Below, piece by piece: positions 24,515-33,670 of a stretch of DNA of 64,000 nucleotides. Positions within the stretch are counted from its first letter, which is position 1; every line of letters starts with the position of its first letter. Location: the NCBI RefSeq assembly GCF_001435295.1, contig NZ_CM003594.1:1240001-1304000 (forward strand), written 5' to 3'. The notes under the pieces are model-generated. The model made no database searches. It saw only the letters and a program-made list of their open reading frames with translations, and had not been told where the DNA came from. This DNA is from Psychrobacter sp. P11F6 (GTDB taxonomy: Bacteria; Pseudomonadota; Gammaproteobacteria; Pseudomonadales; Moraxellaceae). The position numbers and the translations under genes were made by a program.

Positions 24515-27500
24515 TTATAATTCTTCAACCGTAGTGACGATTCTAGATTCAACATACGAGCTGCTATGTGCCGTGTCGGTAGTGATTGGATAAATCTCTA
24601 AGCGTTCCAATTCTGCTAATAAATCTTGGATGACTTCTTTTTTACGAGTGACAAAAGTAGAGGCAAAGCAGCGCCAAAATTTCCAGCCAGCACGCTCCAA
24701 AATACGCTGACGTTGCATATCGCTGTCCCACTTATCAGAGCCATGATATCTATCACCATCACATTCAATGGCTAGGCTGTTGTCGTTTTCACCTTCGACT
24801 ACCATATCGATTCGGTAGGCACCTGCTTTAACCTGTGGAACCACTCGATAGCCTCTCTCCACCAGAAGATCAAAGACTTCCGTTTCAAAGGGAGACTCAC
24901 ATTTTTGACGCGAATCAGAGACTTCTTCCTCATCTTGCATGAATGGTGCTTGAAAGTGTTTAATAAGCTCTGCTCGGTAGTAATCGGCTTGGCTTAGTTC
25001 ATCCAGTTCAATACTACGTACTAAATACATTCTATCGCGCGCTCTTGAAGCAGCGACATTCATCCGCTGGGCGAAAGTGTCTCTCGTTTGTGCATGGGCC
25101 GCTCCGGGTACCACTACCAATGACAAAAACATGATATCGCGCTCTTTACCTTGAAAGGTTCTGGCATCACCGCAAGCGATGTCAAAAGCAGTCATTACCG
25201 CTTCATCTAGTTCTTTGTTGAGTATCTCCATAATATTATGTGCTTGCTTATTGCCTAGCAACGAGACAACACCGATGGTTTTACCTTTGTAAGCTGGATC
25301 AGAAACGATGAACTTGATTTCATCGACGATAAATCTGACTTCTGAAGGATTAATATCAGAGCCTTTAAGACGATAGCCATCGGTGACATAAACATCAATC
25401 AATGGTGGGTCTAAGCGCTCTGAGGGTTTTGCTTTACGCAAAGGTATCAGCTCATGATTGTAAAACTCACGTTTTGAGAACTCAATAATAGGTGCAACAC
25501 TGCGAAAATGTTCTTTTAGCATCACACTGCTATCTGCAAAAACGACTTTGAATAAATCGTAGATTGAACGATCAGGTGACATTTGTGAGCGATAAACAGG
25601 GACTTGATTGCTCAAATACTGTGCCATCAGGTTACGAATTTTTTCGATATCGAGACCGACGCCTTCTGGCGACACTTGCTTATCGTCACCAACGATTAGC
25701 ACTTTTTTGGCTCTCATAATGGCTGGCAATGCCGTTAAGTCAGATTGAGAGGCCTCATCGATGATAACCAAGTCAAAACTGCCAAATTCTGCTGGCAAGG
25801 ATTCAGAAATGCGATAATGCGGCATAATCCAACACGGGATAGCAGCACTTGCTCCTGCAGAGGCTTCGCGCGCTTCACTGCGATAATAGTGCGCTCCTTT
25901 ACCGGTTCCTTTACCGATACGCATAATAGCAGAGCGGTATTTTTCTAAAGAGGCTCTCACGTTTGGTGTCGCATTTTCTGCAACTTTTAGCCATGCTCTT
26001 TTGGTAATTGCTTCTTGATAGAGTCTAGTTAAGTTTACTTCTAAATTGCCACGAGTTTTGGCCAGTTGAACCAACTCTTTGCGACCATCGATGCTGTCTA
26101 TAAAGCTGGTCAATCTAGCAATTCGCCAAATCTGCTGCCAGTTATCAGGCAGTAAGTCGTCAGGTTGCAAGTTATCCGACATATATGTGTCTTGAGGGTT
26201 ATGACAAGGTTCATAACGCAATTTCTTTGCCCAAAGTGGCGCACCACTGTCTTCTATAAGCTGAGTAACAGCAGTGACTGTCTGTAAGTCTATTGCAAGG
26301 TTATTCACGCGTTGCAGCTCATTCAGCAGCTCTTGATAGTCTGTTTGTAATTCATCGTCAGATAAACTCGGATCACCAATATTTTGAGTGACAAAAGCCG
26401 TCATTTTTTCACTAATATTGCCTTTACAGTCAGCGAGTTTATTAAGTAAGGTCTCTTTTAACGTGAGACTTTCAGCCAGACTATGTCTTTTTAAATGTTG
26501 TGTAAGAACAATTTCAATCTCAGCCAAAATACCTGTGTCATAAGATGCTGCAGAAATAACACTCCAATCTGTGAATATAGTGCTTAAGGCCTGTTTGATA
26601 CTGTGTTGTAAGTTGTTACTATCAATGATTTCATCGTATAGATGAACGGCTGAATGTAACGCAGACAGATTATTAGGTAATACCTCAAATATTGGTAAGG
26701 AAAGCTCATTTGATAGGGCGTTCCATCGAAGGATAAGTGCTTGAGATTTTTTTCTAAACGCTATAAAGCTAGATATATACTGCCAGTCTGCCGTACTTGA
26801 TGGTGCTGACGAGACTATCGTAATAGACTCAAGGCTTTTCTTTTCAGCAGATTTGCCAAAAATCCCAGCGAGACCAAATGGCTTTTTGCCTTCAGATAAA
26901 TTTTTCACCGCGTCAACGAGCTCTGGATTTTTATCAAAAGCATCAGCCATTGTAATAGGTTTGGTTAAATAAATGGTTCTCTCATCAAAAAGCACTTTGA
27001 TTTCATCGTTCAGTATAGTGAGATGAGCGATGATGTCTTGCTTAGTCTCGTTAGCTAGATGCTGCTGAATATCCGTCGTCCAGCCCTGCCCAGCCGCGAC
27101 AATTTTTTGTAGCAGGTCAGTCAAACGAGATGTACTAGCAGTGATTTCCTGAGCAATATTTATCGTACTAGCACTATCATTGATTAAGCTTGGTAGCGCT
27201 CCTTGCTGTTCAGCTGCTTGCGACTCATTGAGATAGCTCAAATCCTTATGAAGTTGCTTGATAGCGTTGGTAGGCGGCATGTCTGCAATGTCAGGAATTT
27301 TTTTATTAAGATAACCCAAATCATTGCGGAGATTTACTCTTGCATCTTTTAGCGCTGTGATATCAGCATGAGTAAATCGAGGTTTAAAGGTCTCTTCGAT
27401 ACCCAACTTATCGGGAAAGCTTTCGGTAAGCTGTCTGTTTTGAGCAACCTCAGTCGCAGCATCTATGGGCTTGATCGTTTCATTGTCGATAGTGATGTCA

Positions 27501-29158
27501 TCAAGGTTTAACCGTGCCCAAGCCGTGATTTTATGATCAGTGCTTGCGAGCTGTGCATGAATGGTGTCAATTTGATTGTCAAACATGACAATGTCTTTTT
27601 TGTAGGCCTCGCGATTGATACTAGATACTTCGCTCGATATTTTTTTGATGGTATGTTCAAACTGCTTTAACCCTTCGTTTTCACTGGTCAGTAGGCTAAC
27701 GGCGAGCGGGCGAATAGATTCAGGCAGTTGTCCTTGTAGTACCTTTAGCGCGGGGTCTTTCATCGACGTGACTAATACTCGCTTACCCAGCGCTAAGTAA
27801 TGACAAATGACATTGGCAATGGTGTGGGTCTTACCTGTGCCGGGCGGGCCTTGAACGACCACCCCATCGTGAACATCTAGCTGCTGTATGATTTGTACTT
27901 GTTCATCGTTGAACGCTTTGGGGAAATATAGCTCGGCTGGCGTGCCGATATAGCTATCACTGCCACTCACCATAGACAAACCACGATAAGCAGGCAGTAT
28001 ATATTCTTTGTTTTCTGTAGCAGGCTCTGTCAGCATTGCCTTAAGGGCGCTCGGTAAATCAATGTCAGTGACGGATTCTAGCTGAATGGATAAGTTATTT
28101 AAGTCTTGCAAAAAGATATTGTTACTTCTAGGACGCGCCATAATGACCCATGTGTCAGTAACAATCAGGTTGTTTTGCGCTTTAGGGATTTTTCGATCAT
28201 CTGCACTAGTATGATCTGGTTGATAAACGCCAGAGGAATCAAGCAAAGTAACGGCTGACTTTAAGATAGGCTCATAGCTACTTGGCAAAAAAGGACTTAA
28301 GGACACATCTTCTGAATCATAAAAATCTTTGCTGTTCTTTAATAACTTAGCCAAACCCTGATTTTCTTCTATAGAAAAAGGCTCCGTTTCAAGCGTGGGA
28401 GCAGATAAGGTAGGCTTGATGAGTAATGCCATTGTCTTTTGATCTAATGTGATTTCAACAGATTGCGTCAATAGTGGATACTTTATCTGTTTACTACTTT
28501 GCTCATCGTCCGTGCTTTTTTGTATGGCAATACCCACACCCCACACCAACTCTAACTGTGCATCAGCGAGATTGCCCTGAAGCTGTTGGTTAAGCATGAA
28601 TAGACTGGAATACAAAGCAATGCTTTGGCGAACGAGTTTCTCTTCTGCTAGCCAAGGTTTCCAAACGTCTTTGAGGTATGTATTGAATTCATCTCGTACA
28701 GCATCTCTTGCAGGAAAATCTCTTAAATAAATCTCTGCTTGTAATGGCTCCTCTACCTCTAATGATTCATTTGTATAATTATTTTCAACTTCAAACGGAG
28801 TGAATACGTCTGTAGCGCCCGAGGACAACAGACCATCATCTATGAATGATTGCACAGATGTCTTTTCTTTTAGTGACGGTGGTTCGTTAAATTTGGCTGG
28901 AAATACTAACCAATGTGCTAACAGTGAGCTACTAGGTTTAGGTGCTGAGTTTTCACGCAATCGCTCTAAACGAAGCCAAACGTCCTCTGAGGTATCGTCG
29001 GCGATGTTAAGGTTGATACCCGGTAAGCCTAATAATTGCTCCTCAGTACAAGTGAAATCACTGTGTTTAGCAAAATCTTGAGTAGGCGCTTTTTTCATCA
29101 AAGCACACTGCTTGATGAACTCAATTTGAGAGGCCAGTCTTTGTGCGTAAATACTCAT
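24515..29158 (-). CDS. SF1 helicase with C-terminal Vsr-like nuclease domain
   Basis: A 1547-residue protein. The first 420 residues are an unrecognised domain. The split superfamily 1B helicase core (AAA_11/AAA_12) follows: Walker A GPPGTGKTHTIAN at 437-449, a long helical insertion of about 650 residues, Walker B LVIIDEASQSD with D1134-E1135, GDDKQVSPEG, then RTFQGKERDIMFLSLV and NVAASRARDRMYLVRS. Residues about 1420-1525 form a Vsr/MTES_1575-type nuclease: FETEVFDLLVERGY, YRIDMVV, LAIECDGDRYHG, then QRQRILERAGWKFWRCFAS. All catalytic-looking residues are intact. Gao et al. (2020) described defence proteins joining DUF4011, a helicase and a Vsr domain (hhe); the C-terminal two thirds here resemble that layout, but I do not see the DUF4011 sequence. 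It stands alone as an operon. A nucleic-acid-targeting defence role is inference. Confidence 0.85.
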   Translation of the reverse strand: MSIYAQRLASQIEFIKQCALMKKAPTQDFAKHSDFTCTEEQLLGLPGINLNIADDTSEDVWLRLERLRENSAPKPSSSLLAHWLVFPAKFNEPPSLKEKTSVQSFIDDGLLSSGATDVFTPFEVENNYTNESLEVEEPLQAEIYLRDFPARDAVRDEFNTYLKDVWKPWLAEEKLVRQSIALYSSLFMLNQQLQGNLADAQLELVWGVGIAIQKSTDDEQSSKQIKYPLLTQSVEITLDQKTMALLIKPTLSAPTLETEPFSIEENQGLAKLLKNSKDFYDSEDVSLSPFLPSSYEPILKSAVTLLDSSGVYQPDHTSADDRKIPKAQNNLIVTDTWVIMARPRSNNIFLQDLNNLSIQLESVTDIDLPSALKAMLTEPATENKEYILPAYRGLSMVSGSDSYIGTPAELYFPKAFNDEQVQIIQQLDVHDGVVVQGPPGTGKTHTIANVICHYLALGKRVLVTSMKDPALKVLQGQLPESIRPLAVSLLTSENEGLKQFEHTIKKISSEVSSINREAYKKDIVMFDNQIDTIHAQLASTDHKITAWARLNLDDITIDNETIKPIDAATEVAQNRQLTESFPDKLGIEETFKPRFTHADITALKDARVNLRNDLGYLNKKIPDIADMPPTNAIKQLHKDLSYLNESQAAEQQGALPSLINDSASTINIAQEITASTSRLTDLLQKIVAAGQGWTTDIQQHLANETKQDIIAHLTILNDEIKVLFDERTIYLTKPITMADAFDKNPELVDAVKNLSEGKKPFGLAGIFGKSAEKKSLESITIVSSAPSSTADWQYISSFIAFRKKSQALILRWNALSNELSLPIFEVLPNNLSALHSAVHLYDEIIDSNNLQHSIKQALSTIFTDWSVISAASYDTGILAEIEIVLTQHLKRHSLAESLTLKETLLNKLADCKGNISEKMTAFVTQNIGDPSLSDDELQTDYQELLNELQRVNNLAIDLQTVTAVTQLIEDSGAPLWAKKLRYEPCHNPQDTYMSDNLQPDDLLPDNWQQIWRIARLTSFIDSIDGRKELVQLAKTRGNLEVNLTRLYQEAITKRAWLKVAENATPNVRASLEKYRSAIMRIGKGTGKGAHYYRSEAREASAGASAAIPCWIMPHYRISESLPAEFGSFDLVIIDEASQSDLTALPAIMRAKKVLIVGDDKQVSPEGVGLDIEKIRNLMAQYLSNQVPVYRSQMSPDRSIYDLFKVVFADSSVMLKEHFRSVAPIIEFSKREFYNHELIPLRKAKPSERLDPPLIDVYVTDGYRLKGSDINPSEVRFIVDEIKFIVSDPAYKGKTIGVVSLLGNKQAHNIMEILNKELDEAVMTAFDIACGDARTFQGKERDIMFLSLVVVPGAAHAQTRDTFAQRMNVAASRARDRMYLVRSIELDELSQADYYRAELIKHFQAPFMQDEEEVSDSRQKCESPFETEVFDLLVERGYRVVPQVKAGAYRIDMVVEGENDNSLAIECDGDRYHGSDKWDSDMQRQRILERAGWKFWRCFASTFVTRKKEVIQDLLAELERLEIYPITTDTAHSSSYVESRIVTTVEEL

Positions 29159-29549
29159 TTGTTAAACCTTCTAAATCATCAAAATATTAGCCCTGACCTC
29201 ACTGGCACATCATAAATACTGTTTATCAAATTTTATAATTAAAATGCTTAGGCGGCTGATCATTTCTAAATTAAAAAAAGACCAAACTATAGCACAGAAA
29301 TTGATAGCACTAAGTCGCATCTAGTATTTTTAAAAATGATGGCTAATCATTACTATTTTATCAACCAAACTCTCATTATTCCTATCAAAAATACCTTTTC
29401 AAAAACCCCATAACCAAAAGTATTTAATAGCAAAAATATTTATGAGATTGGGGTTTAATATTCAGCTCAATGCGTTACTATTACCACCTTATTCCGTTAG
29501 ACCCTCATATTTGATACTTTGTATTAACACCATAAGAAAAGGATAGGTT
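29159..29549. other. Intergenic region between divergent genes
   Basis: About 390 very AT-rich bases separating the helicase-nuclease gene from the oxidase gene. No coding frame, tRNA, hairpin terminator or repeat could be supported. It should carry both promoters. Confidence 0.4.
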
Positions 29550-30797
29550 ATGCGCTATGAAGTGATCGTTATCGGTGCAGGTATGGTTGGCACGTCAGTC
29601 GCGTGGCATTTACAAAAAAATAATTCAAAAGTGCTGATGTTAGACAAGAAGTTGCCAGGGTCAGAGACCTCGTATGGCAATGCAGGATTGATTCAGCGCG
29701 AAGCCATTCATACCCATCCTTTTCCTCGTCAACTGACTGAGATGATCCGAGTATTGCCGAACCAAGGCACTGATATTCGCTATCGTATCCCAGCAATTTT
29801 GCGTTATCACCAAGCGCTGCTACAGTACTGGAAATACTCTACGCCCGCTTCGGTCAAAAAAATAGAATCAGAATGGCAGACGTTGATCGCGCATTGTACC
29901 AGTGAACATCAAACGATGATTTCAGCCTCTGGTGCTGACGAGCTAATTACTCGTGATGGCTGGTTGCAATTGCATCGTTCTGAAGACACCTTCAAAGAAG
30001 CACAAGCATCAGCCATTGATGCGCGCAATCAAGGCGTGGAGCATAATGTACTAAACCTTGAAGCGCTAAAAGCCATGGAGCCTAGCGCTAATTTTGAAGG
30101 TTTCGTTGGTGCGATTCATTGGAAAAACTCTTGGCAAGTGTCAAACCCAAGCTCCCTCGTAAAAGCCTATGCGAAAAATTTCCAAGAGATGGGCGGTACA
30201 ATTAAAGAGAGCGATGTAAAAGAAATCGTACAAGATGGTGAAGGTTGGAAAATCATCACTGATAATGACACTTATTATAGTGATAAGTTGGTCATTGCAG
30301 CGGGTCCATGGTCGAATGACTTGATCAGACCACTGGGTTACAATCTGCCATTGTTCCCAATGCGTGGTTATCATCAGCATTTCAAAGTAACAGAAAAAAA
30401 TACCATCAATCACAGCATGTTCGATATGGACAAAGGCTTTGTGATGGGTCCAATGCAGCAAGGCATCCGTATCACGACTGGTGCTGAGATGACTACGATG
30501 GATGCACCAAAGAACTTTGGTCAATTAAAAACGGTTCTGAAGCTGGCAAGAAAAATCTTACCATTAGAAGATGCGGTTGAGAGTGAAGCATGGGCAGGAT
30601 CACGTCCTTGTATGCCTGATATGAAGCCAGTTATTGGTCCTGCAGACAAGCATGAAAAACTATGGTTTGCCTTTGGTCACAGTCATCAAGGCTTTACTTT
30701 AGGGCCTATGACAGGACGTCTCGTTGAAGAGATGATTCATGACAAGCCATTATTAGTAGATGTTGCGCCATTCAGTGCCCAGCGTTTTTCTAATTAA
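29550..30797 (+). CDS. FAD-dependent amino acid oxidase/dehydrogenase (DadA-like)
   Basis: DAO-family flavoprotein that oxidises the C-N bond of amino acids, usually D-amino acids, to imino acids. The N-terminal FAD motif EVIVIGAGMVGTSVAWHL is followed by the acidic ribose-binding residue in MLDKKLPG. Family blocks are SYGNAGLIQ, LVIAAGPWSNDLIRPLG, FPMRGYHQHF, EAWAGSRPCMPDMKPVIGP and the C-terminal FGHSHQGFTLGPMTGRLVEEMI. Length 415 matches DadA. AGGA precedes the ATG. It is followed 56 bases later by a RidA-family gene, which suits an enzyme that releases reactive imines. Substrate is not determined; D-amino acid or hydroxyproline-type substrates are possible. Confidence 0.9.
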   Translation: MRYEVIVIGAGMVGTSVAWHLQKNNSKVLMLDKKLPGSETSYGNAGLIQREAIHTHPFPRQLTEMIRVLPNQGTDIRYRIPAILRYHQALLQYWKYSTPASVKKIESEWQTLIAHCTSEHQTMISASGADELITRDGWLQLHRSEDTFKEAQASAIDARNQGVEHNVLNLEALKAMEPSANFEGFVGAIHWKNSWQVSNPSSLVKAYAKNFQEMGGTIKESDVKEIVQDGEGWKIITDNDTYYSDKLVIAAGPWSNDLIRPLGYNLPLFPMRGYHQHFKVTEKNTINHSMFDMDKGFVMGPMQQGIRITTGAEMTTMDAPKNFGQLKTVLKLARKILPLEDAVESEAWAGSRPCMPDMKPVIGPADKHEKLWFAFGHSHQGFTLGPMTGRLVEEMIHDKPLLVDVAPFSAQRFSN

Positions 30798-30853
30798 CAG
30801 CGCATTTGACAGATTTAGCACAGACTTAAATTAATAAATTGAAGGTATATAAC

Positions 30854-31195
30854 ATGATAAAGAAGCTGCATAGCAATCAACGTATGAGCAAAACTGTAAT
30901 CCATAATCAGACTATTTATTTATGTGGTCAGGTAGGTAATGCAGAAGACGAAATCAAAGCGCAAACATTGACTTGTTTGGAAAAAATCCAAACGTTGTTA
31001 GAAGAAGTGGGTAGCGATAAATCAAAACTACTATCAGTAACGGTTTGGATAAAAGACATGGCTGACTTTGCTGCTATGAATGAAGTCTATGACCAGTGGT
31101 TTGAAGGCATTCAGCCGCCAGCTCGTGCTTGTGGCGAGTCTGCATTGGCACGTCCTGAGCTGTTGGTTGAGATGATTGCCATCGCCGCTGAGTAA
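30854..31195 (+). CDS. RidA family reactive-imine deaminase
   Basis: RidA-family (YjgF/YER057c/UK114) protein that hydrolyses 2-imino acids to keto acids. The family signature is CGESALARPELLVEMIAIAA at the C-terminus, with the substrate-binding Arg in the ARACGESALARP region. ATG at 30854 is chosen because GAAGG sits eight bases upstream; an in-frame TTG five codons earlier is less likely. It probably shares a transcript with the oxidase upstream and would clear the imines that enzyme makes. 113 residues, normal. A strong terminator follows. Confidence 0.9.
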   Translation: MIKKLHSNQRMSKTVIHNQTIYLCGQVGNAEDEIKAQTLTCLEKIQTLLEEVGSDKSKLLSVTVWIKDMADFAAMNEVYDQWFEGIQPPARACGESALARPELLVEMIAIAAE

Positions 31196-31225
31196 TAGTC
31201 TGATCTTAGTAGTTGTATTAAATAA

Positions 31226-31260
31226 AAAAGGCCATGATAGCGATATCATGGCCTTTTTTT
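31226..31260 (+). terminator. Rho-independent terminator after ridA
   Basis: GGCCATGATA (31230-31239) pairs perfectly with TATCATGGCC (31244-31253) around a GCGA loop, with seven T behind and an A-run before, so it can work in both directions. It ends the oxidase-RidA unit. Confidence 0.92.
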
Positions 31261-31351
31261 GTTTTCCTGTTTTCTCATAGATTGGTTGTGAGTATATTTT
31301 TATAAGCTATCAAAGTAGATTAAGTTATATTTATTCAACTTATGTTTTATA

Positions 31352-32197
31352 GGGCGTGTTGAACATTGGGAATAAAATAGTAGCAAAAAAATAGCAAACG
31401 GTTAGTCTTTAAGTTCTCACACAAAAAAGACATCGTTTGCTATGCCTCGTACAATGCTCAAAGATCAACACTGGACAAGACTAAGACCTATATTACTCTA
31501 TGACAAAGGGAATCTTAGACAAACCTTTGAAGGCGTATTATATCGGATGCGTGTTGGCTGTCCTTGGCGTGATCTGCCACCTTACTTTGGTAAGCCTAAT
31601 ACCGTCTACAAGGCTTATCAGCGCTGGTTTCGTAGCAATAAACTGATTGCACTGTTCGCTTTATTAACTAAAGACTCAGACTGTGAATGGGTGTTTATCG
31701 ATGGCACACACATTAAAGCACATCAGCACAGTAATGGTAGCAATGAGGTGGAACAAGCCATTAGTAAAAGTGTGGCAGGACGCGCAACCAAGATTCATTT
31801 AGCAGTTGATGCTCATGGCAACCCTATTACTTTTATCCTATCAGATGGCACGACTCACGATGTAAAGGTGGCTCCAGACTTAATTGATGAGATTAATTTA
31901 AGTAGTACAGACATACTATGTGCCGATAAGGGCTATGATTCTGATCCACTGCGAGCGCATATTGAACGAGCAGGTTGCTTCAATAATATTCCTCGAAAAC
32001 AGAATACTAAGTCCACCAATAACCATATGGACTGGCACTTGTACAAGGCTCGACACTTAGTAGAAAATGCTTTTGCTAAGTTAAAAAACTACAGGGCGGT
32101 TGCAACTAGATTTGATAAGCTCAAGCAAAGTTATGAGAATACGGTGGCTCTCGCTTGTGCTTATCTTTGGTTGAAACTTTGAATGTTCAACACGCCC
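31352..32197 (+). mobile_element. IS5-family insertion sequence, complete
   Basis: 846 bases bounded by inverted repeats GGGCGTGTTGAACATT at the left and its complement at the right, flanked by TA at 31350-31351 and 32198-32199, the target duplication expected of the IS427-like group of IS5. It contains one intact transposase. It sits between the ridA terminator and a small membrane protein gene and disrupts no recognisable gene. Confidence 0.9.
31442..32182 (+). CDS. IS5-family transposase
   Basis: DDE transposase of 246 residues in a single uninterrupted frame. The N-terminal DUF4096-type domain is seen in RQTFEGVLYRMRVGCPWRDLPPYFGKPNTVY. Catalytic residues are the Asp of WVFIDGTHIKAHQ, the Asp of ILCADKGYDSD and the Glu of ARHLVENAFAKLK. 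The gene ends 15 bases before the right inverted repeat. No frameshift is needed, unlike many IS5 relatives where the enzyme is split in two frames. It appears functional. Confidence 0.95.
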   Translation: MPRTMLKDQHWTRLRPILLYDKGNLRQTFEGVLYRMRVGCPWRDLPPYFGKPNTVYKAYQRWFRSNKLIALFALLTKDSDCEWVFIDGTHIKAHQHSNGSNEVEQAISKSVAGRATKIHLAVDAHGNPITFILSDGTTHDVKVAPDLIDEINLSSTDILCADKGYDSDPLRAHIERAGCFNNIPRKQNTKSTNNHMDWHLYKARHLVENAFAKLKNYRAVATRFDKLKQSYENTVALACAYLWLKL

Positions 32198-32371
32198 TAA
32201 TATTATGTGTTTCTCACGTTACCTGTTATTATAAGCCAGCAACAATTCTGAGACAGTTAATATATATTGAGAACTTGTAGAGTGCTTTAGCACTAATAGC
32301 AGCAATATTATGACTCTCTTTTTTAGCTAATTATAAGTTTGCCTTTTATTAAAGTTTTTGAGGAAATTCAC

Positions 32372-32608
32372 GTGGAATTCATAGGTGTTATTTTACTTGT
32401 CATCGCAAGCATCATGTGCATTATTTATAGCATTAAGTTAATTATTATAGCCTTCCAAGAGTCGGTACTCTGGGGGCTGTTATATCTATTTCTTCCATTT
32501 GCCAATTTATACTTTATTATCACTCGCTGGGCAGAGTGCAGTTCACCATTTTTGAGATCACTCATAGCCGTTGCATTTATGATTGTGGGCGCTTTGATGG
32601 CTTCATAA
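32372..32608 (+). CDS. Small hydrophobic membrane protein
   Basis: A 78-residue protein of unknown function. GTG at 32372 is chosen because GAGGAA lies six bases before it; an in-frame TTG at 32339 has no such site. Three hydrophobic segments are visible: FIGVILLVIASIMCIIYSIKLIIIAF, LWGLLYLFLPFANLYFIITRW and LIAVAFMIVGALMA, so it should be an inner-membrane protein. It lies 174 bases after the IS element and convergent to an enoyl-CoA-hydratase-like gene. Confidence 0.65.
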   Translation: MEFIGVILLVIASIMCIIYSIKLIIIAFQESVLWGLLYLFLPFANLYFIITRWAECSSPFLRSLIAVAFMIVGALMAS

Positions 32609-32655
32609 TAATAGCAACGCCATCTTTCTTTAGTCAGAGTATTTTCGTCAAACAG

Positions 32656-33468
32656 TTAACATCCTTTCCATACGGCTTGACGCTTTTCAATAAAGGCGTC
32701 AATACCTTCACTCACATCGTCTGCCATCATATTACAAGTCATCACTTCACTGGCATAGTCATAAGCATCTTCGACGCTCATATTCAATTGCTTATAAAAC
32801 ATATCTTTGCCAGTTCTTACCGCTACTGGAGATTTGGTAGTAATCGCCGTTATCAACGATTGCAAGACTTGCTCTAATTGATCTGCTGGGGCTACTCGAT
32901 TGATTAATCCATATTGTAAAACAGTATGTGCATCGATAAACTCACCAGTAATGAGCATCTCAAACGCTTGCTTACGAGGTAGGTTGCGACTGACTGCAAC
33001 GGCAGGCGTAGAGCAAAAAAGCCCAACGTTTATCCCTGAAGTGGCAAATTTGGCTTCATCAGCGGCAACGGCTAAATCACAGGCGGCAACCAGTTGGCAC
33101 CCTGCTGCTGTCGCGATGCCTTGCACTTTTGCAATCACGACTTGCGGCATACGATTAATAGTGAGCATCATGTGACTGCATTGTTGGAATAGGGCGCGCT
33201 GAAAGGCTTCATCTGAATGTGCGCGCATCTCTTTTAGATTGTGACCGGCACAAAACGCTTTACCATTTGCTGCAATGACGACTACACGGATATTGTCATC
33301 TTGAGCGATACTGTCCAGTTCCGCTTGTAGCGCAGAGAGTAGCTCAACGGATAAGGCATTGAATTGCTTTGGTCGGTTTAAGGTGAGAGTGACCACGCCA
33401 CTTTTTCTATCGTCTTTTCTAATAACGGGAAAGTCATCCATGTCTAAGGCAACGTCAGAGTTTGTCAT
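32656..33468 (-). CDS. Enoyl-CoA hydratase/isomerase family protein, ECHDC3-like
   Basis: Crotonase-fold protein of 270 residues. The CoA-binding and oxyanion-hole blocks are present (FCAGHNLKEM and GIATAAGCQLVAACD). At the position of the first catalytic Glu of crotonase (GCEL) this protein has GCQL, and at the second (PEI) it has ATSGINVG, so both acid/base glutamates are missing. ATSGINVGLFCSTPAVA and MLITGEFI closely resemble human ECHDC3 and bacterial relatives with the same loss. Hydratase activity is therefore unlikely, and the real reaction is unknown. The first Met may be preceded by others; residues 1-8 are loosely supported. It stands alone. Confidence 0.88.
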   Translation of the reverse strand: MTNSDVALDMDDFPVIRKDDRKSGVVTLTLNRPKQFNALSVELLSALQAELDSIAQDDNIRVVVIAANGKAFCAGHNLKEMRAHSDEAFQRALFQQCSHMMLTINRMPQVVIAKVQGIATAAGCQLVAACDLAVAADEAKFATSGINVGLFCSTPAVAVSRNLPRKQAFEMLITGEFIDAHTVLQYGLINRVAPADQLEQVLQSLITAITTKSPVAVRTGKDMFYKQLNMSVEDAYDYASEVMTCNMMADDVSEGIDAFIEKRQAVWKGC

Positions 33469-33580
33469 TTATCATCCTTGATAATGGGTTGTTTCGTTTG
33501 GTAGATGCTATGTATAGCTACCTAAATAGTAGCATGGCTTACCTCTTATATAATAGGTTGCTCATGTAGAAAGCAGACAA

Positions 33581-33616
33581 ATAAAAATAGCGATCTCATA
33601 TTCTGAGGTCGCTATT
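33581..33616 (-). terminator. Rho-independent terminator of the VOC gene
   Basis: Minus-strand AATAGCGACCTCA and TGAGATCGCTATT pair (one mismatch) round a GAATA loop, followed by TTTATTTG. It lies about 55 bases beyond the stop of the VOC gene. Confidence 0.85.
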
Positions 33617-33670
33617 GGTTTATCAGTTAGATACAAGTCAAGGCTGTATTAAGCTGTATTTATCTTAAGC

